A program made the translations under genes and the position numbers. The notes beneath the pieces were generated by a model. It had not been told where the DNA came from and made no database searches. It worked only from the letters and a program-made list of their open reading frames with translations. Shown here piece after piece: positions 1 to 6,354 of a DNA stretch of 8,821 nt. The first letter of the stretch is position 1; each line of letters starts with the position of its first letter. Origin of the DNA: F23-B02 sp963610045 (GTDB lineage: Bacteria; Bacillota; Clostridia; Oscillospirales; Oscillospiraceae); assembly GCA_963610045.1 (NCBI GenBank), contig CAVDMS010000070.1, positions 1-8,821 on the forward strand, written 5' to 3'.

Positions 1-31
1 GTCCGGTGTGCTACCATTACACAAATCCGCT
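1..31 (-). tRNA. 5' part of a tRNA gene, cut by the window edge (isotype uncertain, possibly Gln)
   Basis: The minus strand starts AGCGGAT (acceptor arm, 7 nt), then TT, then a D arm GTGT-AATGGTA-GCAC with a 4-bp stem and the conserved A14, GG18-19 and A21. A26 and the 5' anticodon strand CCGGA follow, then C32, where the window ends. The anticodon is therefore not visible. The CCGGAC run resembles the anticodon arm of some tRNA-Gln genes, but this is only a guess. T at position 9 is unusual, since a purine is normal there. A consensus promoter directly upstream, with a start site about 7 nt before the mature 5' end, supports the call. Confidence 0.72.
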
Positions 32-44
32 AAAGGCAAGGAAT

Positions 45-72
45 ATTATACAGCATTTTCGGCGTTTGTCAA
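45..72 (-). promoter_or_regulatory. Consensus sigma-A-type promoter of the tRNA gene
   Basis: On the minus strand, the -35 box TTGACA (67-72) and the -10 box TATAAT (45-50) are both perfect matches and are separated by 16 bp. An A/T-rich tract lies upstream of the -35 box. The predicted start near 38 leaves only about 7 nt before the tRNA 5' end, as is typical for a stable-RNA promoter. Confidence 0.85.
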
Positions 73-112
73 TAGGAAAATTGACGCTTGCGAAAAAACT
101 TATTCGGGAAAG

Positions 113-144
113 ACAAAAGCGAAGTCAAAAGACTTCGCTTTTGT
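113..144 (-). terminator. Intrinsic terminator after ireB
   Basis: This is a perfect 14-bp inverted repeat (113-126 with 131-144) around an AAAA/TTTT loop. Reading the minus strand, the 3' arm ends in GCTTTTGT followed by CTTT, giving a U-rich tail. It begins 7 nt after the ireB stop codon and separates ireB from the tRNA promoter. The stem is symmetric enough that it might also stop transcription in the opposite direction. Confidence 0.85.
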
Positions 145-151
145 GATCTCG

Positions 152-403
152 TTACAGCTTCTCTTCGCCGATGTAGTTAACGAGCAGCTCATGCATAAGC
201 TCGTCACGGTCAATGCGGCAGATAAGAGTGCGGGCGTTATTGTAGTTCGTGATATACGTCGGGTCCTCCGACAGAATATAGCCCACGAGCTGATTTATGG
301 GGTTGTAGCCCTTGACTTTAAGAGAGTTATACACGGACGACAGTATTTCTCTCATCTCTGTCTTGCTGTCAATAGCGGCAAATTTTCTTGTAATGTCTTC
401 CAT
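152..403 (-). CDS. ireB: IreB/ReoM family regulatory phosphoprotein (UPF0297)
   Basis: This 83-residue protein has the family's usual length and carries its signature: GYNPINQLVGYILSEDP at residues 32-48, then YNNAR at 54-58 and a helical end RDELMHELLVNYI at 66-78. In enterococci IreB is phosphorylated on N-terminal threonines by the PASTA kinase IreK. In Listeria and Bacillus the homologue ReoM controls ClpCP-dependent turnover of MurA, so the family links a kinase signal to peptidoglycan synthesis. Thr5 is the only threonine in the first 14 residues and is the likely phosphosite (inference). The ATG is preceded by GGGAGG with 9 nt spacing. The gene has its own promoter and terminator. The family's common neighbours alaS and ruvX are not beside it here. 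No membrane segment or enzyme motif is present. Confidence 0.93.
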   Translation of the reverse strand: MEDITRKFAAIDSKTEMREILSSVYNSLKVKGYNPINQLVGYILSEDPTYITNYNNARTLICRIDRDELMHELLVNYIGEEKL

Positions 404-437
404 GGAAATATCCCTCCCAAAATAAATTCATAGTGGT

Positions 438-466
438 ATTATATCCGCTTTGAAATAAAAAGTAAA
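438..466 (-). promoter_or_regulatory. Promoter of ireB
   Basis: On the minus strand, TTTACT (461-466) and a perfect TATAAT (438-443) are separated by exactly 17 bp. The start site should fall near 431, giving a leader of about 28 nt that contains the GGGAGG ribosome site. It lies between the pheT stop codon and ireB, so ireB can be expressed independently of the pheST operon. Confidence 0.82.
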
Positions 467-519
467 GGGTATAGTGTGGAAATAATTAAATTTGCGCAAA
501 AATCCCACAAGATATTGCG

Positions 520-3204
520 TCAGCGAATGATAGCGCCGAGCTTTTCCGCAAGTGCGGACAGAACGTTTGCGACGGTCTCCTCTGCGTGTTCATCCGTAAG
601 TGTCTGATCCTTTGCACGCATGGTGAGCGAGAAGGCAACGGACTTCTTGCCGTCGGCAATATGACTGCCGGTGTAGATGTCGAACAGATTGCAGCCCACG
701 AGGTATTCGCCGCCGTTTTCCATTATGCAGCGCTTAAGCTCCGCAACGGGGATGCCGGCGTCGCACACGAGAGCGATATCACGGGTGACGGCGGGGAAGC
801 GGGGCAGCGGAACGTAGGTGGGATCCTCACCGACGGATGCCATGAGTGCCTCGAACGAAAGCTCCGCGCAGTAGAACTCGGCGTCAACGCCGTAGTTTGC
901 GGCTACCAGCGGGTGTATCTGACCGAAAACGCCGATGAGCCGATCTCCGACATAGACCTCGGCACAGCGTCCGGGGTGGTAGGAGGGGTTCGTGCGGCAT
1001 GCCTTGTAGCTTACGTCCTTTGCTCTTATGGAGTCGAGAACGGCCTCAATAAGACCCTTGAGCGTGAAGAAATCCATGTCGCCGTAAGCGCCGAGGGAAA
1101 GCACCTTGCGCTCGATCGCAAGTCCGTCCTCACCACCGAGAGCGTAGGTCCTGCCAAGCTCGTAAAGCCGCACGGACTTGTTGCGGTAGTTGTAGTTTCT
1201 GACGAGTATCTCAAGCATGGAGGGCAGAACGGTGGTGCGCATGATGGAGGTGTCCTCGCCGAGGGGGTTGAGGATCTTGAAGCTTTGCCTGCGCTCGTCA
1301 TCCGCCGCCCAACGGATCTTGTCATAGTAGGAGGGGGAGATGAAGGAGTAGGTTATGATCTCGTCATAGCCCGCCGCACGGCATATAGAGCCGAGCTGCT
1401 GCTCAAGCTTCTGCGCTGCGGAGTAGCCGCCTCTGGTCGTCTCGCCGGAGACGAGAGTGCAGGGGATGTTGTTGTAGCCGTGGAAGCGTGCGACCTCCTC
1501 GGCAAGATCGGAGTAATGCTTAACGTCGCCTCTCCATGACGGTACGGTGACGGTCTCGCCCTCGACGCCGAAGCCGAGCTTTTTCAGAATGGAGACCATC
1601 TCGGAGGTGGGGATATCGGTGCCGAGAAGTGCGTTAATTTTATCGGGACGAAGATCAAGCACCGTGGGTTCGGGCAGCTTATCGTAGACGTCTATCACAC
1701 CGTCGAGAACGTCGCCTGCGCCGAGCATCTCAACAAGCTCACAGGCACGGTTCACGGCGGGGAGGGTGTTCAAGGGGTCAAGACCCTTTTCAAACTTCGC
1801 ACTTGCCTCGGTGCGCATACCGAGGGCGAGCGCACCCTTTCTGATGCAGGTGCCGTCGAAGGTCGCAGACTCAAACACGACGTCGACCGTGTCGCCGACT
1901 ATCTCGCTGTTGAGACCGCCCATGATGCCGGCAAGACCGACTGCACGGGTGTCGTCTGCGATGACGAGCATATTGGAGTTGAGCTTCCTGAGGTTGCCGT
2001 CGAGCGTCGTAAGCTCCTCACCGTCCTGCGCTCTGCGGACGATTATCTTACCGCCCTTCACATAGCGGTAGTCGAAAGCGTGCATGGGCTGACCGTATTC
2101 CATCATAACGTAGTTCGTGATGTCAACGATGTTGTTGATGGGACGCACGCCCATGGCTCTGAGCCGCTCACGCATCCACTTGGGGGAGGGCGCTATGCGG
2201 ACGTTTCTGACCATGCGTGCGGTGTATCTCGGACAAAGGTCGGAGGCGGGGACCTCCACCTTGAGAAGCTCGCCCAGCGAACCCTCGGCACCGCCCTTTA
2301 CCTGCGGCTCATGCAGCGTAAGCGGAGCGTCAAAGGTAGCGGAGGCTTCACGGGCAAGACCGATGACGGAGAGACAGTCGGGACGGTTGGGGGTTATCTC
2401 AAACTCGACGACGGAGTCGTCGGCTCCGATGACGGGACGAATGTCGTCTCCGGGGGCGATGCCGTCCTCGTGGAGGATGAATATGCCGTCCTCGATGCAG
2501 TGGGGGAACTCCTCCTGCTTTGCGTGGAGGTCGGCGAGGGTGCAGACCTTGTCCTTTGCGGTGTCGTAGGCGACAAGGTCGCCGACGTGGACGTTCTGGC
2601 ACGGGGTCACGACCTCGCAAGCCTTCCCGCAGTCGAGACCGAGCTTAAAGAGATTGACGCCGACGGACTCGACCGAGGCAACAAGTGCAGCCTTGACGCT
2701 GCCGAAGATCGTGTCGCCCGCCTTGATGTCAGGGGAGACGGAGGGCTTTGCCTTGTCGAGCGGGTGATAGTCGCCCAAAACGGCGGCAGCGCTGATGACG
2801 GCGTAGGGGAAGTCACGCTCGTCAAGCCCCAGCTCCTTGAGAGAGCAGAGCATACCGAAGCTCTCCTCACCTCTGAGCTTTCCCTTTTCGATGACCTTGC
2901 CGCCGGGCAGACGTGATTTGTGCAGTGCCGTGGGGACGAGGTCGCCGATATGGACGTTCCATGCGCCAGTGACTATCTGAACGGGGGCATCCTCGCCCAC
3001 GTCGATGCGGCATATCCACATATGATCGGAGTTGGGGTGCTTTGCCATGGAGACAACCTTGCCGACCTTGACGTTTTCGATCTCTGCGCCAAGCTCCTCG
3101 GTGACCTCGACCTTGGAGCCGGAAAGGGTCATTGCCTCGGCAAAATCTCTGCTGCCGACATCTATTTTAACAAATTCGTTTAACCATTTTCTGCTGAGAT
3201 TCAT
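520..3204 (-). CDS. pheT: Phenylalanyl-tRNA synthetase beta subunit, with an extra OB-like segment
   Basis: This is the beta chain of the alpha2-beta2 enzyme that charges tRNA-Phe, with tRNA-binding and editing roles. Domains in order are: an N-terminal motif MNLSRKWLNEFV; the OB-fold tRNA-binding domain at about 40-130 (VKVGKVV, HPNSDHMWICRIDVG, QIVTGAWNV, GKLRGEESFGMLCS); the B3/B4 editing region at about 265-480 (EFEITPNRPDCLSVIGLARE, RPINNIVDITNYVMMEYGQP); B5 at about 515-590; the catalytic-like B6/B7 core at about 590-785 (ILNPLGEDTSIMRTTVLPSM); and an FDX-ACB domain at about 800-894 (PRFPAVTRDIALV). At 894 residues it exceeds the usual 790-805. The excess lies at residues 135-235, between KELGL and EDGIFIL, and resembles the OB domain. 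The ATG has AGGAGG 6 nt upstream and starts 12 nt after pheS. No clear intrinsic terminator follows. Confidence 0.97.
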   Translation of the reverse strand: MNLSRKWLNEFVKIDVGSRDFAEAMTLSGSKVEVTEELGAEIENVKVGKVVSMAKHPNSDHMWICRIDVGEDAPVQIVTGAWNVHIGDLVPTALHKSRLPGGKVIEKGKLRGEESFGMLCSLKELGLDERDFPYAVISAAAVLGDYHPLDKAKPSVSPDIKAGDTIFGSVKAALVASVESVGVNLFKLGLDCGKACEVVTPCQNVHVGDLVAYDTAKDKVCTLADLHAKQEEFPHCIEDGIFILHEDGIAPGDDIRPVIGADDSVVEFEITPNRPDCLSVIGLAREASATFDAPLTLHEPQVKGGAEGSLGELLKVEVPASDLCPRYTARMVRNVRIAPSPKWMRERLRAMGVRPINNIVDITNYVMMEYGQPMHAFDYRYVKGGKIIVRRAQDGEELTTLDGNLRKLNSNMLVIADDTRAVGLAGIMGGLNSEIVGDTVDVVFESATFDGTCIRKGALALGMRTEASAKFEKGLDPLNTLPAVNRACELVEMLGAGDVLDGVIDVYDKLPEPTVLDLRPDKINALLGTDIPTSEMVSILKKLGFGVEGETVTVPSWRGDVKHYSDLAEEVARFHGYNNIPCTLVSGETTRGGYSAAQKLEQQLGSICRAAGYDEIITYSFISPSYYDKIRWAADDERRQSFKILNPLGEDTSIMRTTVLPSMLEILVRNYNYRNKSVRLYELGRTYALGGEDGLAIERKVLSLGAYGDMDFFTLKGLIEAVLDSIRAKDVSYKACRTNPSYHPGRCAEVYVGDRLIGVFGQIHPLVAANYGVDAEFYCAELSFEALMASVGEDPTYVPLPRFPAVTRDIALVCDAGIPVAELKRCIMENGGEYLVGCNLFDIYTGSHIADGKKSVAFSLTMRAKDQTLTDEHAEETVANVLSALAEKLGAIIR

Positions 3205-3216
3205 AATCTGCCTCCT

Positions 3217-4242
3217 TTAGAACTGTTCGAGGAACCGCACGTCGTTTTCGAAAATGAGACGCAGGTCGGAAATCTTGAAGCGGCGCATGGCAAGGCGCTC
3301 AAGTCCCATGCCGAATGCCCAGCCGGTGTATTCTTCGGGGTCTATGCCGCTCATCTCAAGCACATGGGGGTGGATCATTCCGGCGCCGAGGACCTCTATC
3401 CAGCCCTCGCCCTTACAGGTGGGGCAGCCCTTGCCGCCGCACTTGTGGCACTGCACGTCCATCTCGCAGGAGGGTTCGGTAAACGGGAAGTGGTGCGGAC
3501 GGAAGCGGGTGACGGTGCCTTCGCCGAAAAGCTGCTCCATGACGGCGTTGAGCGTACCCTTGAGGTCCGCCATCGTGACGTTCTTGTCTATGACCATGCC
3601 CTCGACCTGGTGGAACATGGGGGAGTGCGTCGCATCGACCTCGTCCTTGCGGTACACTCTGCCGGGAGCGATGATGCGGATAGGCAGCGGCATCGTTTCC
3701 ATGGCACGCACCTGCATGGGGCTAGTCTGCGAACGAAGCATTACACGGGAGTCCTCGTCAAAGTAGAAGGTGTCCGACCAGTCGCGGGAGGGGTGACCCT
3801 CCTCGGCGTTGAGCTTGTCGAAGTTGTAGCTTGCAAGCTCGACTTCGGGACCGTCAAGCACGGTAAAGCCCATGCCGACAAAAATGTCCTTTATCTCGTC
3901 AAGCGCCATGTACATGGGGTGCTTGTGACCGAGCTTCAGCTCCTCGGCGGGGATGGTGACGTCGAGCGTTTCCATCTGAAGCCTTGCTTCGAGTGCCGCC
4001 GCCTCAAGCCTTTTCCTCGTGTTCTCGATGGAGGCTTCAAGGTCGGACCTTATCTGATTTGCGAGCTGACCCATAACGGGGCGCTCCTCGGCGGAGAGCT
4101 TGCCCATCTGCTTTAAAATGGCGGTCAGCTCACCCTTTTTGCCGAGATACCTGACTCTGAGAGCATCGAGAGAATCAATGCTTTCCGCATCCGAAATCGC
4201 ATTCAGAGCATTCTCTCTGAGTTCCTGCATAAGTGCTTTCAT
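3217..4242 (-). CDS. pheS: Phenylalanyl-tRNA synthetase alpha subunit
   Basis: This is the catalytic chain, which activates phenylalanine with ATP and transfers it to tRNA-Phe. It has 341 residues, the normal length. The N-terminal 1-90 is a charged coiled coil. The class II core follows, with GHKHPM at 105-110, HSPMFHQVEGMVIDK at 206-220 (motif 2 area), FPFTEPS at 252-258, GAGMIHP at 286-292 and GMGLERLAMRRFKI at 311-324 (motif 3). Four cysteines (265, 268, 273, 276; CxxCx4CxxC) sit in the loop before GWIEVLGAG, a possible metal-binding knuckle seen in many Firmicute PheS. I chose the ATG at 4242 because AAGGAG lies 7 nt before it and the MKALMQELRENAL start fits the family. An earlier in-frame ATG at 4296 would lie inside the T-box terminator. 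pheT follows after 12 nt. Confidence 0.97.
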   Translation of the reverse strand: MKALMQELRENALNAISDAESIDSLDALRVRYLGKKGELTAILKQMGKLSAEERPVMGQLANQIRSDLEASIENTRKRLEAAALEARLQMETLDVTIPAEELKLGHKHPMYMALDEIKDIFVGMGFTVLDGPEVELASYNFDKLNAEEGHPSRDWSDTFYFDEDSRVMLRSQTSPMQVRAMETMPLPIRIIAPGRVYRKDEVDATHSPMFHQVEGMVIDKNVTMADLKGTLNAVMEQLFGEGTVTRFRPHHFPFTEPSCEMDVQCHKCGGKGCPTCKGEGWIEVLGAGMIHPHVLEMSGIDPEEYTGWAFGMGLERLAMRRFKISDLRLIFENDVRFLEQF

Positions 4243-4506
4243 GTTCTGACTCCTTGTATAAAAATTTGCAAAAATAAAAAGCCCTCCGCCCCACAAGGGA
4301 CGAAAGACCTGACTTCCGCGGTACCACCCAAATTCGATACGTTCGCACTTTGACCCGTAACGGGGGCACCGCCGGTGATTGGCCGGAGCTCACGGGCGAA
4401 CAAGCACATTCCTTTCGGGCGGCTCACAGCCGACGACCGCCGTTCTCTGAGAAGGGAATACCGTACTATTTTCCCGATCATTGCATATTAGTTATATAGC
4501 CTTAAT
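4243..4506 (-). ncRNA. T-box riboswitch (tRNA-Phe sensing) leader of pheST
   Basis: The leader carries the T-box GGGTGGTACCGCGG (minus strand, 4316-4329), whose UGGU can pair with an uncharged ACCA 3' end. Upstream is a Stem I-like region: a lower CGGG/CCCG helix closes a loop with AGTA on the 5' side and GUUCG on the 3' side, placing the specifier UUC (Phe) at 4398-4400. The upper arm pairs GTATTCC with GGAATGT and contains a CAGAGAA motif and a GGCTGTGAGCC hairpin. A small hairpin CCCG-TTA-CGGG (about 4354-4364) fits Stem III. The T-box 3' side and GTCCC can form the antiterminator, which excludes the terminator. Uncharged tRNA-Phe should therefore allow read-through into pheS. The 5' limit is set from the promoter. 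Confidence 0.93.
4270..4308 (-). terminator. T-box-regulated terminator upstream of pheS
   Basis: On the minus strand, CTTTCGTCCC pairs with GGGGCGGAGGG around a short loop (about 10 bp, one bulge, some G-U pairs). CTTTTTATTTTT follows. The 5' arm TCGTCCC is also the partner of the GGG at the start of the T-box, so terminator and antiterminator exclude each other, as in the standard T-box switch. Confidence 0.88.
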
Positions 4507-4512
4507 AAATAT

Positions 4513-4541
4513 TTTATAATCCACGGCAGAAAAAAAGTCAA
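4513..4541 (-). promoter_or_regulatory. Promoter of the T-box-pheST operon
   Basis: On the minus strand, TTGACT (4536-4541) and TATAAA (4513-4518) have a 17-bp spacer. The predicted start near 4506 gives a leader of about 264 nt, a normal T-box length. It lies back to back with the promoter of the lipoprotein-alr unit. Confidence 0.8.
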
Positions 4542-4549
4542 GAGAAAAA

Positions 4550-4578
4550 TTGACTATCGGGAAACCTAATACTATAAT
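4550..4578 (+). promoter_or_regulatory. Promoter of the lipoprotein-alr-mazF unit
   Basis: TTGACT (4550-4555), a 17-bp spacer and a perfect TATAAT (4573-4578). The start should lie near 4585, only about 11 nt before the GTG start codon and inside the GGAGG (4583-4587). The transcript would therefore have a very short leader. Confidence 0.78.
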
Positions 4579-4595
4579 GAACGGAGGAAAACGAA

Positions 4596-5147
4596 GTGAA
4601 AAAGGCACTGCTTCTGCCGATCATGCTGTGTATTCTGCTGGTGCTGAGCGCCTGCGGCGGCAATGCGGAGGATGAGTTCGGAAGCTTCTGCGCAGAGCTT
4701 GAGCAGGCTCAGAGCATCGGCTTTACCGCAAATCTCCGAGCCGAGTATGAGGACAAGACGGCAAACTTCAAGCTCGCCTATACTCAGGACGCCGAGGGAA
4801 TAAAGGTGACGGTCATTGAGCCGGAAACCATCTCCGGCATCAGCGCAAGAGTGAAGGACGATTCCGCACGGCTTGAGTATGACGCTGTGATCCTCGACAT
4901 CGGAAGTCTTGACGCAAACGGGCTTTGCCCGATGTCCGCTCTGCCGGTGACGGTGATGGCGCTGCGCAATGCGCACGTTGACAGCGTTTGGGAGGAGGAC
5001 GGAATGACGGCGGCGAGGCTCATCGTGTCGGACGACACGAGCGTCACCGTCTGGCTCGACGGAGAGATGACCCCGTGCAGCGCCGAGATCAGCAGCGGCG
5101 GCAAAGCCGTTGTGTTTATCGAATTCTGCGACTGGGAGATGAAATAA
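4596..5147 (+). CDS. Predicted lipoprotein, GerS/YdcC-like (LolA-type fold suspected)
   Basis: This 183-residue protein starts with KK, a hydrophobic core at 4-19 and a lipobox LSAC, so Cys20 should be lipidated and the protein anchored outside the membrane. The mature part is predicted beta-rich, with YEDKTANFKLAY, IKVTVIEPETISGISA at about 68-83, LEYDAVILDIG, and later NGLCPMSALPVTVMALR. The EPETISGISA pattern and the position directly before alr match the Bacillus YdcC / Clostridioides difficile GerS lipoproteins. GerS is known to act in spore cortex modification and germination. Whether this protein does so is inference from family and context. The start is GTG, with GGAGG 8 nt upstream. 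The next in-frame Met (residue 10) would cut the signal peptide. The alr start codon follows the stop codon directly. Confidence 0.8.
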   Translation: MKKALLLPIMLCILLVLSACGGNAEDEFGSFCAELEQAQSIGFTANLRAEYEDKTANFKLAYTQDAEGIKVTVIEPETISGISARVKDDSARLEYDAVILDIGSLDANGLCPMSALPVTVMALRNAHVDSVWEEDGMTAARLIVSDDTSVTVWLDGEMTPCSAEISSGGKAVVFIEFCDWEMK

Positions 5148-6275
5148 TTGAACGACCTGCAAAAGAGAACATGGGCGGAGGTTTCCCTCGGCGCCATCGA
5201 GAATAATTACAGAGCGATAAGAAAGCGCCTGCCAGAGGGCTGCAAGTTCCTCGGCATTGTCAAGGCGGACGCCTACGGTCACGGTGCCTGCGAGGTCGCA
5301 AAGCGCTTAGAGCAATGTGGTGCGGATTACCTTGCCATAGCCTGCCTTGACGAAGCGATCGAGCTGCGCCGCAGCGGAGTCAGAATGCCCGTTTTGATAC
5401 TCGGACACACTCCGCCGGAGTATGTGTCGGAGCTTCTTCGCTACGACCTTACGCAGACGGTGAGCTGCGAGGCGAAGGCGATAGAGTTTTCCGAAGCGGC
5501 GGGAAGGCTCGGCGGAACGCTGAAGATACACATAAAGCTCGACACCGGCATGAGCAGACTCGGCTTCCTCTGCGCCGGGGGCTACTTTGACGAGGGCGTC
5601 AAAAACGTCGTCAGGACCTGCAATATGCCGAACCTCGACGTCGAGGGCATATACACGCACTTTGCCGTCTCCGACTACGGCGACGCCGAGAGCATAGCCT
5701 ACACAAAGCGCCAGTTCAAGCTTTTCTGCGACGTGATCTCCGCTGCCGAGGCGCAGGGCGTACACTTTAAGATACGCCACTGTGCAAATTCGGGTGCGGT
5801 AGTGAATCACCCGGAGATGATGCTCGACATGGTGCGCCCCGGACTTCTGCTCTACGGCTACGGCGACGGCGGAAAGCTTGGGCTGCGTCCGGCGATGCGT
5901 CTGGTCAGCACCGTCAGCACGATCAAATACTATGAACCCGGCACCTGCGTCAGCTACGGCAGACACTTCACCGCCGAAAGGCGCACGAGAATGGGCGTCG
6001 TCGCAGCGGGCTATGCGGACGGACTTCCGTGGTCGGCGGCGGGAAAGTGCAGCTTTTACTCCGAGGGCAGCTTCGTTCCACAGTGCGGCAACATCTGCAT
6101 GGATATGTGCATGGTCGATCTCACCGAAGCGCCGTCGGTGCAGGTGGGAAGCGAGGTCGAGATATTCGGCGAAAACGCATCGCTTACGGAGTTTGCCGAG
6201 AAAGCCGGAACGATACCGTATGAGCTGCTGTGCGCAGTCTCAAAAAGAGTGCCGAGAATATATCTGAATGTATAA
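5148..6275 (+). CDS. alr: Alanine racemase (PLP-dependent)
   Basis: It interconverts L- and D-alanine in the cytosol, supplying D-Ala for peptidoglycan. It has 375 residues, the usual length. The N-terminal TIM barrel carries FLGIVKADAYGHG at 34-46, with the PLP-binding Lys39. HIKLDTGMSRLGF is at 128-140, with Arg137 near the PLP ring, GIYTHFA at 167-173, and ANSGA followed by RPGLLLYG at 213-237. The C-terminal beta domain holds the second catalytic base, Tyr270, in CVSYGRHF, then GYADGLPW at 288-295 and CGNICMDMCMVD at 313-324. The start is TTG, immediately after the lipoprotein stop codon, with GGGAG 9 nt upstream. A nearby ATG at 5171 is out of frame. Translation is probably coupled to the lipoprotein gene. 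Confidence 0.97.
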   Translation: MNDLQKRTWAEVSLGAIENNYRAIRKRLPEGCKFLGIVKADAYGHGACEVAKRLEQCGADYLAIACLDEAIELRRSGVRMPVLILGHTPPEYVSELLRYDLTQTVSCEAKAIEFSEAAGRLGGTLKIHIKLDTGMSRLGFLCAGGYFDEGVKNVVRTCNMPNLDVEGIYTHFAVSDYGDAESIAYTKRQFKLFCDVISAAEAQGVHFKIRHCANSGAVVNHPEMMLDMVRPGLLLYGYGDGGKLGLRPAMRLVSTVSTIKYYEPGTCVSYGRHFTAERRTRMGVVAAGYADGLPWSAAGKCSFYSEGSFVPQCGNICMDMCMVDLTEAPSVQVGSEVEIFGENASLTEFAEKAGTIPYELLCAVSKRVPRIYLNV

Positions 6276-6294
6276 AATTTACCGTGCCGAGGGA

Positions 6295-6339
6295 GAATAT
6301 AGTCAGCACGCTACATAAAATGTAGGGGCAACTATCTTC
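6295..6339 (+). promoter_or_regulatory. Imperfect stem-loop in the alr-mazF gap, containing UACAU
   Basis: GAATATAGT (6295-6303) pairs with ACTATCTTC (6331-6339), 8 of 9 positions. Inside it, CTACA (6311-6315) pairs with TGTAG (6321-6325) around TAAAA. The 3' arm ends 1 nt before the GGAG ribosome site of mazF, so the fold could affect ribosome access or act as a processing site. The sequence UACAU at 6312-6316 is the known target of Bacillus EndoA and Staphylococcus MazF. No promoter or terminator is evident in this 79-nt gap. Confidence 0.5.
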
Positions 6340-6354
6340 CGGAGTGTGAGTGAA

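Noticed and set aside
8..433. 141-codon plus-strand frame across the tRNA, its promoter and ireB
   Set aside because: It runs through a consensus promoter, a terminator and antisense to ireB, which has clear family signatures.
475..519. Intrinsic terminator for pheT
   Set aside because: The possible stem is weak and A/T-rich, and is not followed by a U-run, so I did not call it a terminator.
586..1539. Long plus-strand frame opposite pheT (also 2080-2916)
   Set aside because: Antisense to a certain pheT reading frame, with no ribosome site and a low-complexity, Gly/Val/Asp-rich translation typical of a shadow frame.
4243..4296. Longer pheS start at 4296
   Set aside because: The extra 18 residues would be read from the T-box terminator. 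No ribosome site precedes it, while AAGGAG precedes the ATG at 4242.
6346..6354. GTG start of mazF at 6346
   Set aside because: The only ribosome site, GGAG, lies 1 nt before it, which is too close. The TTG at 6355 has 10-nt spacing. Not fully excluded.
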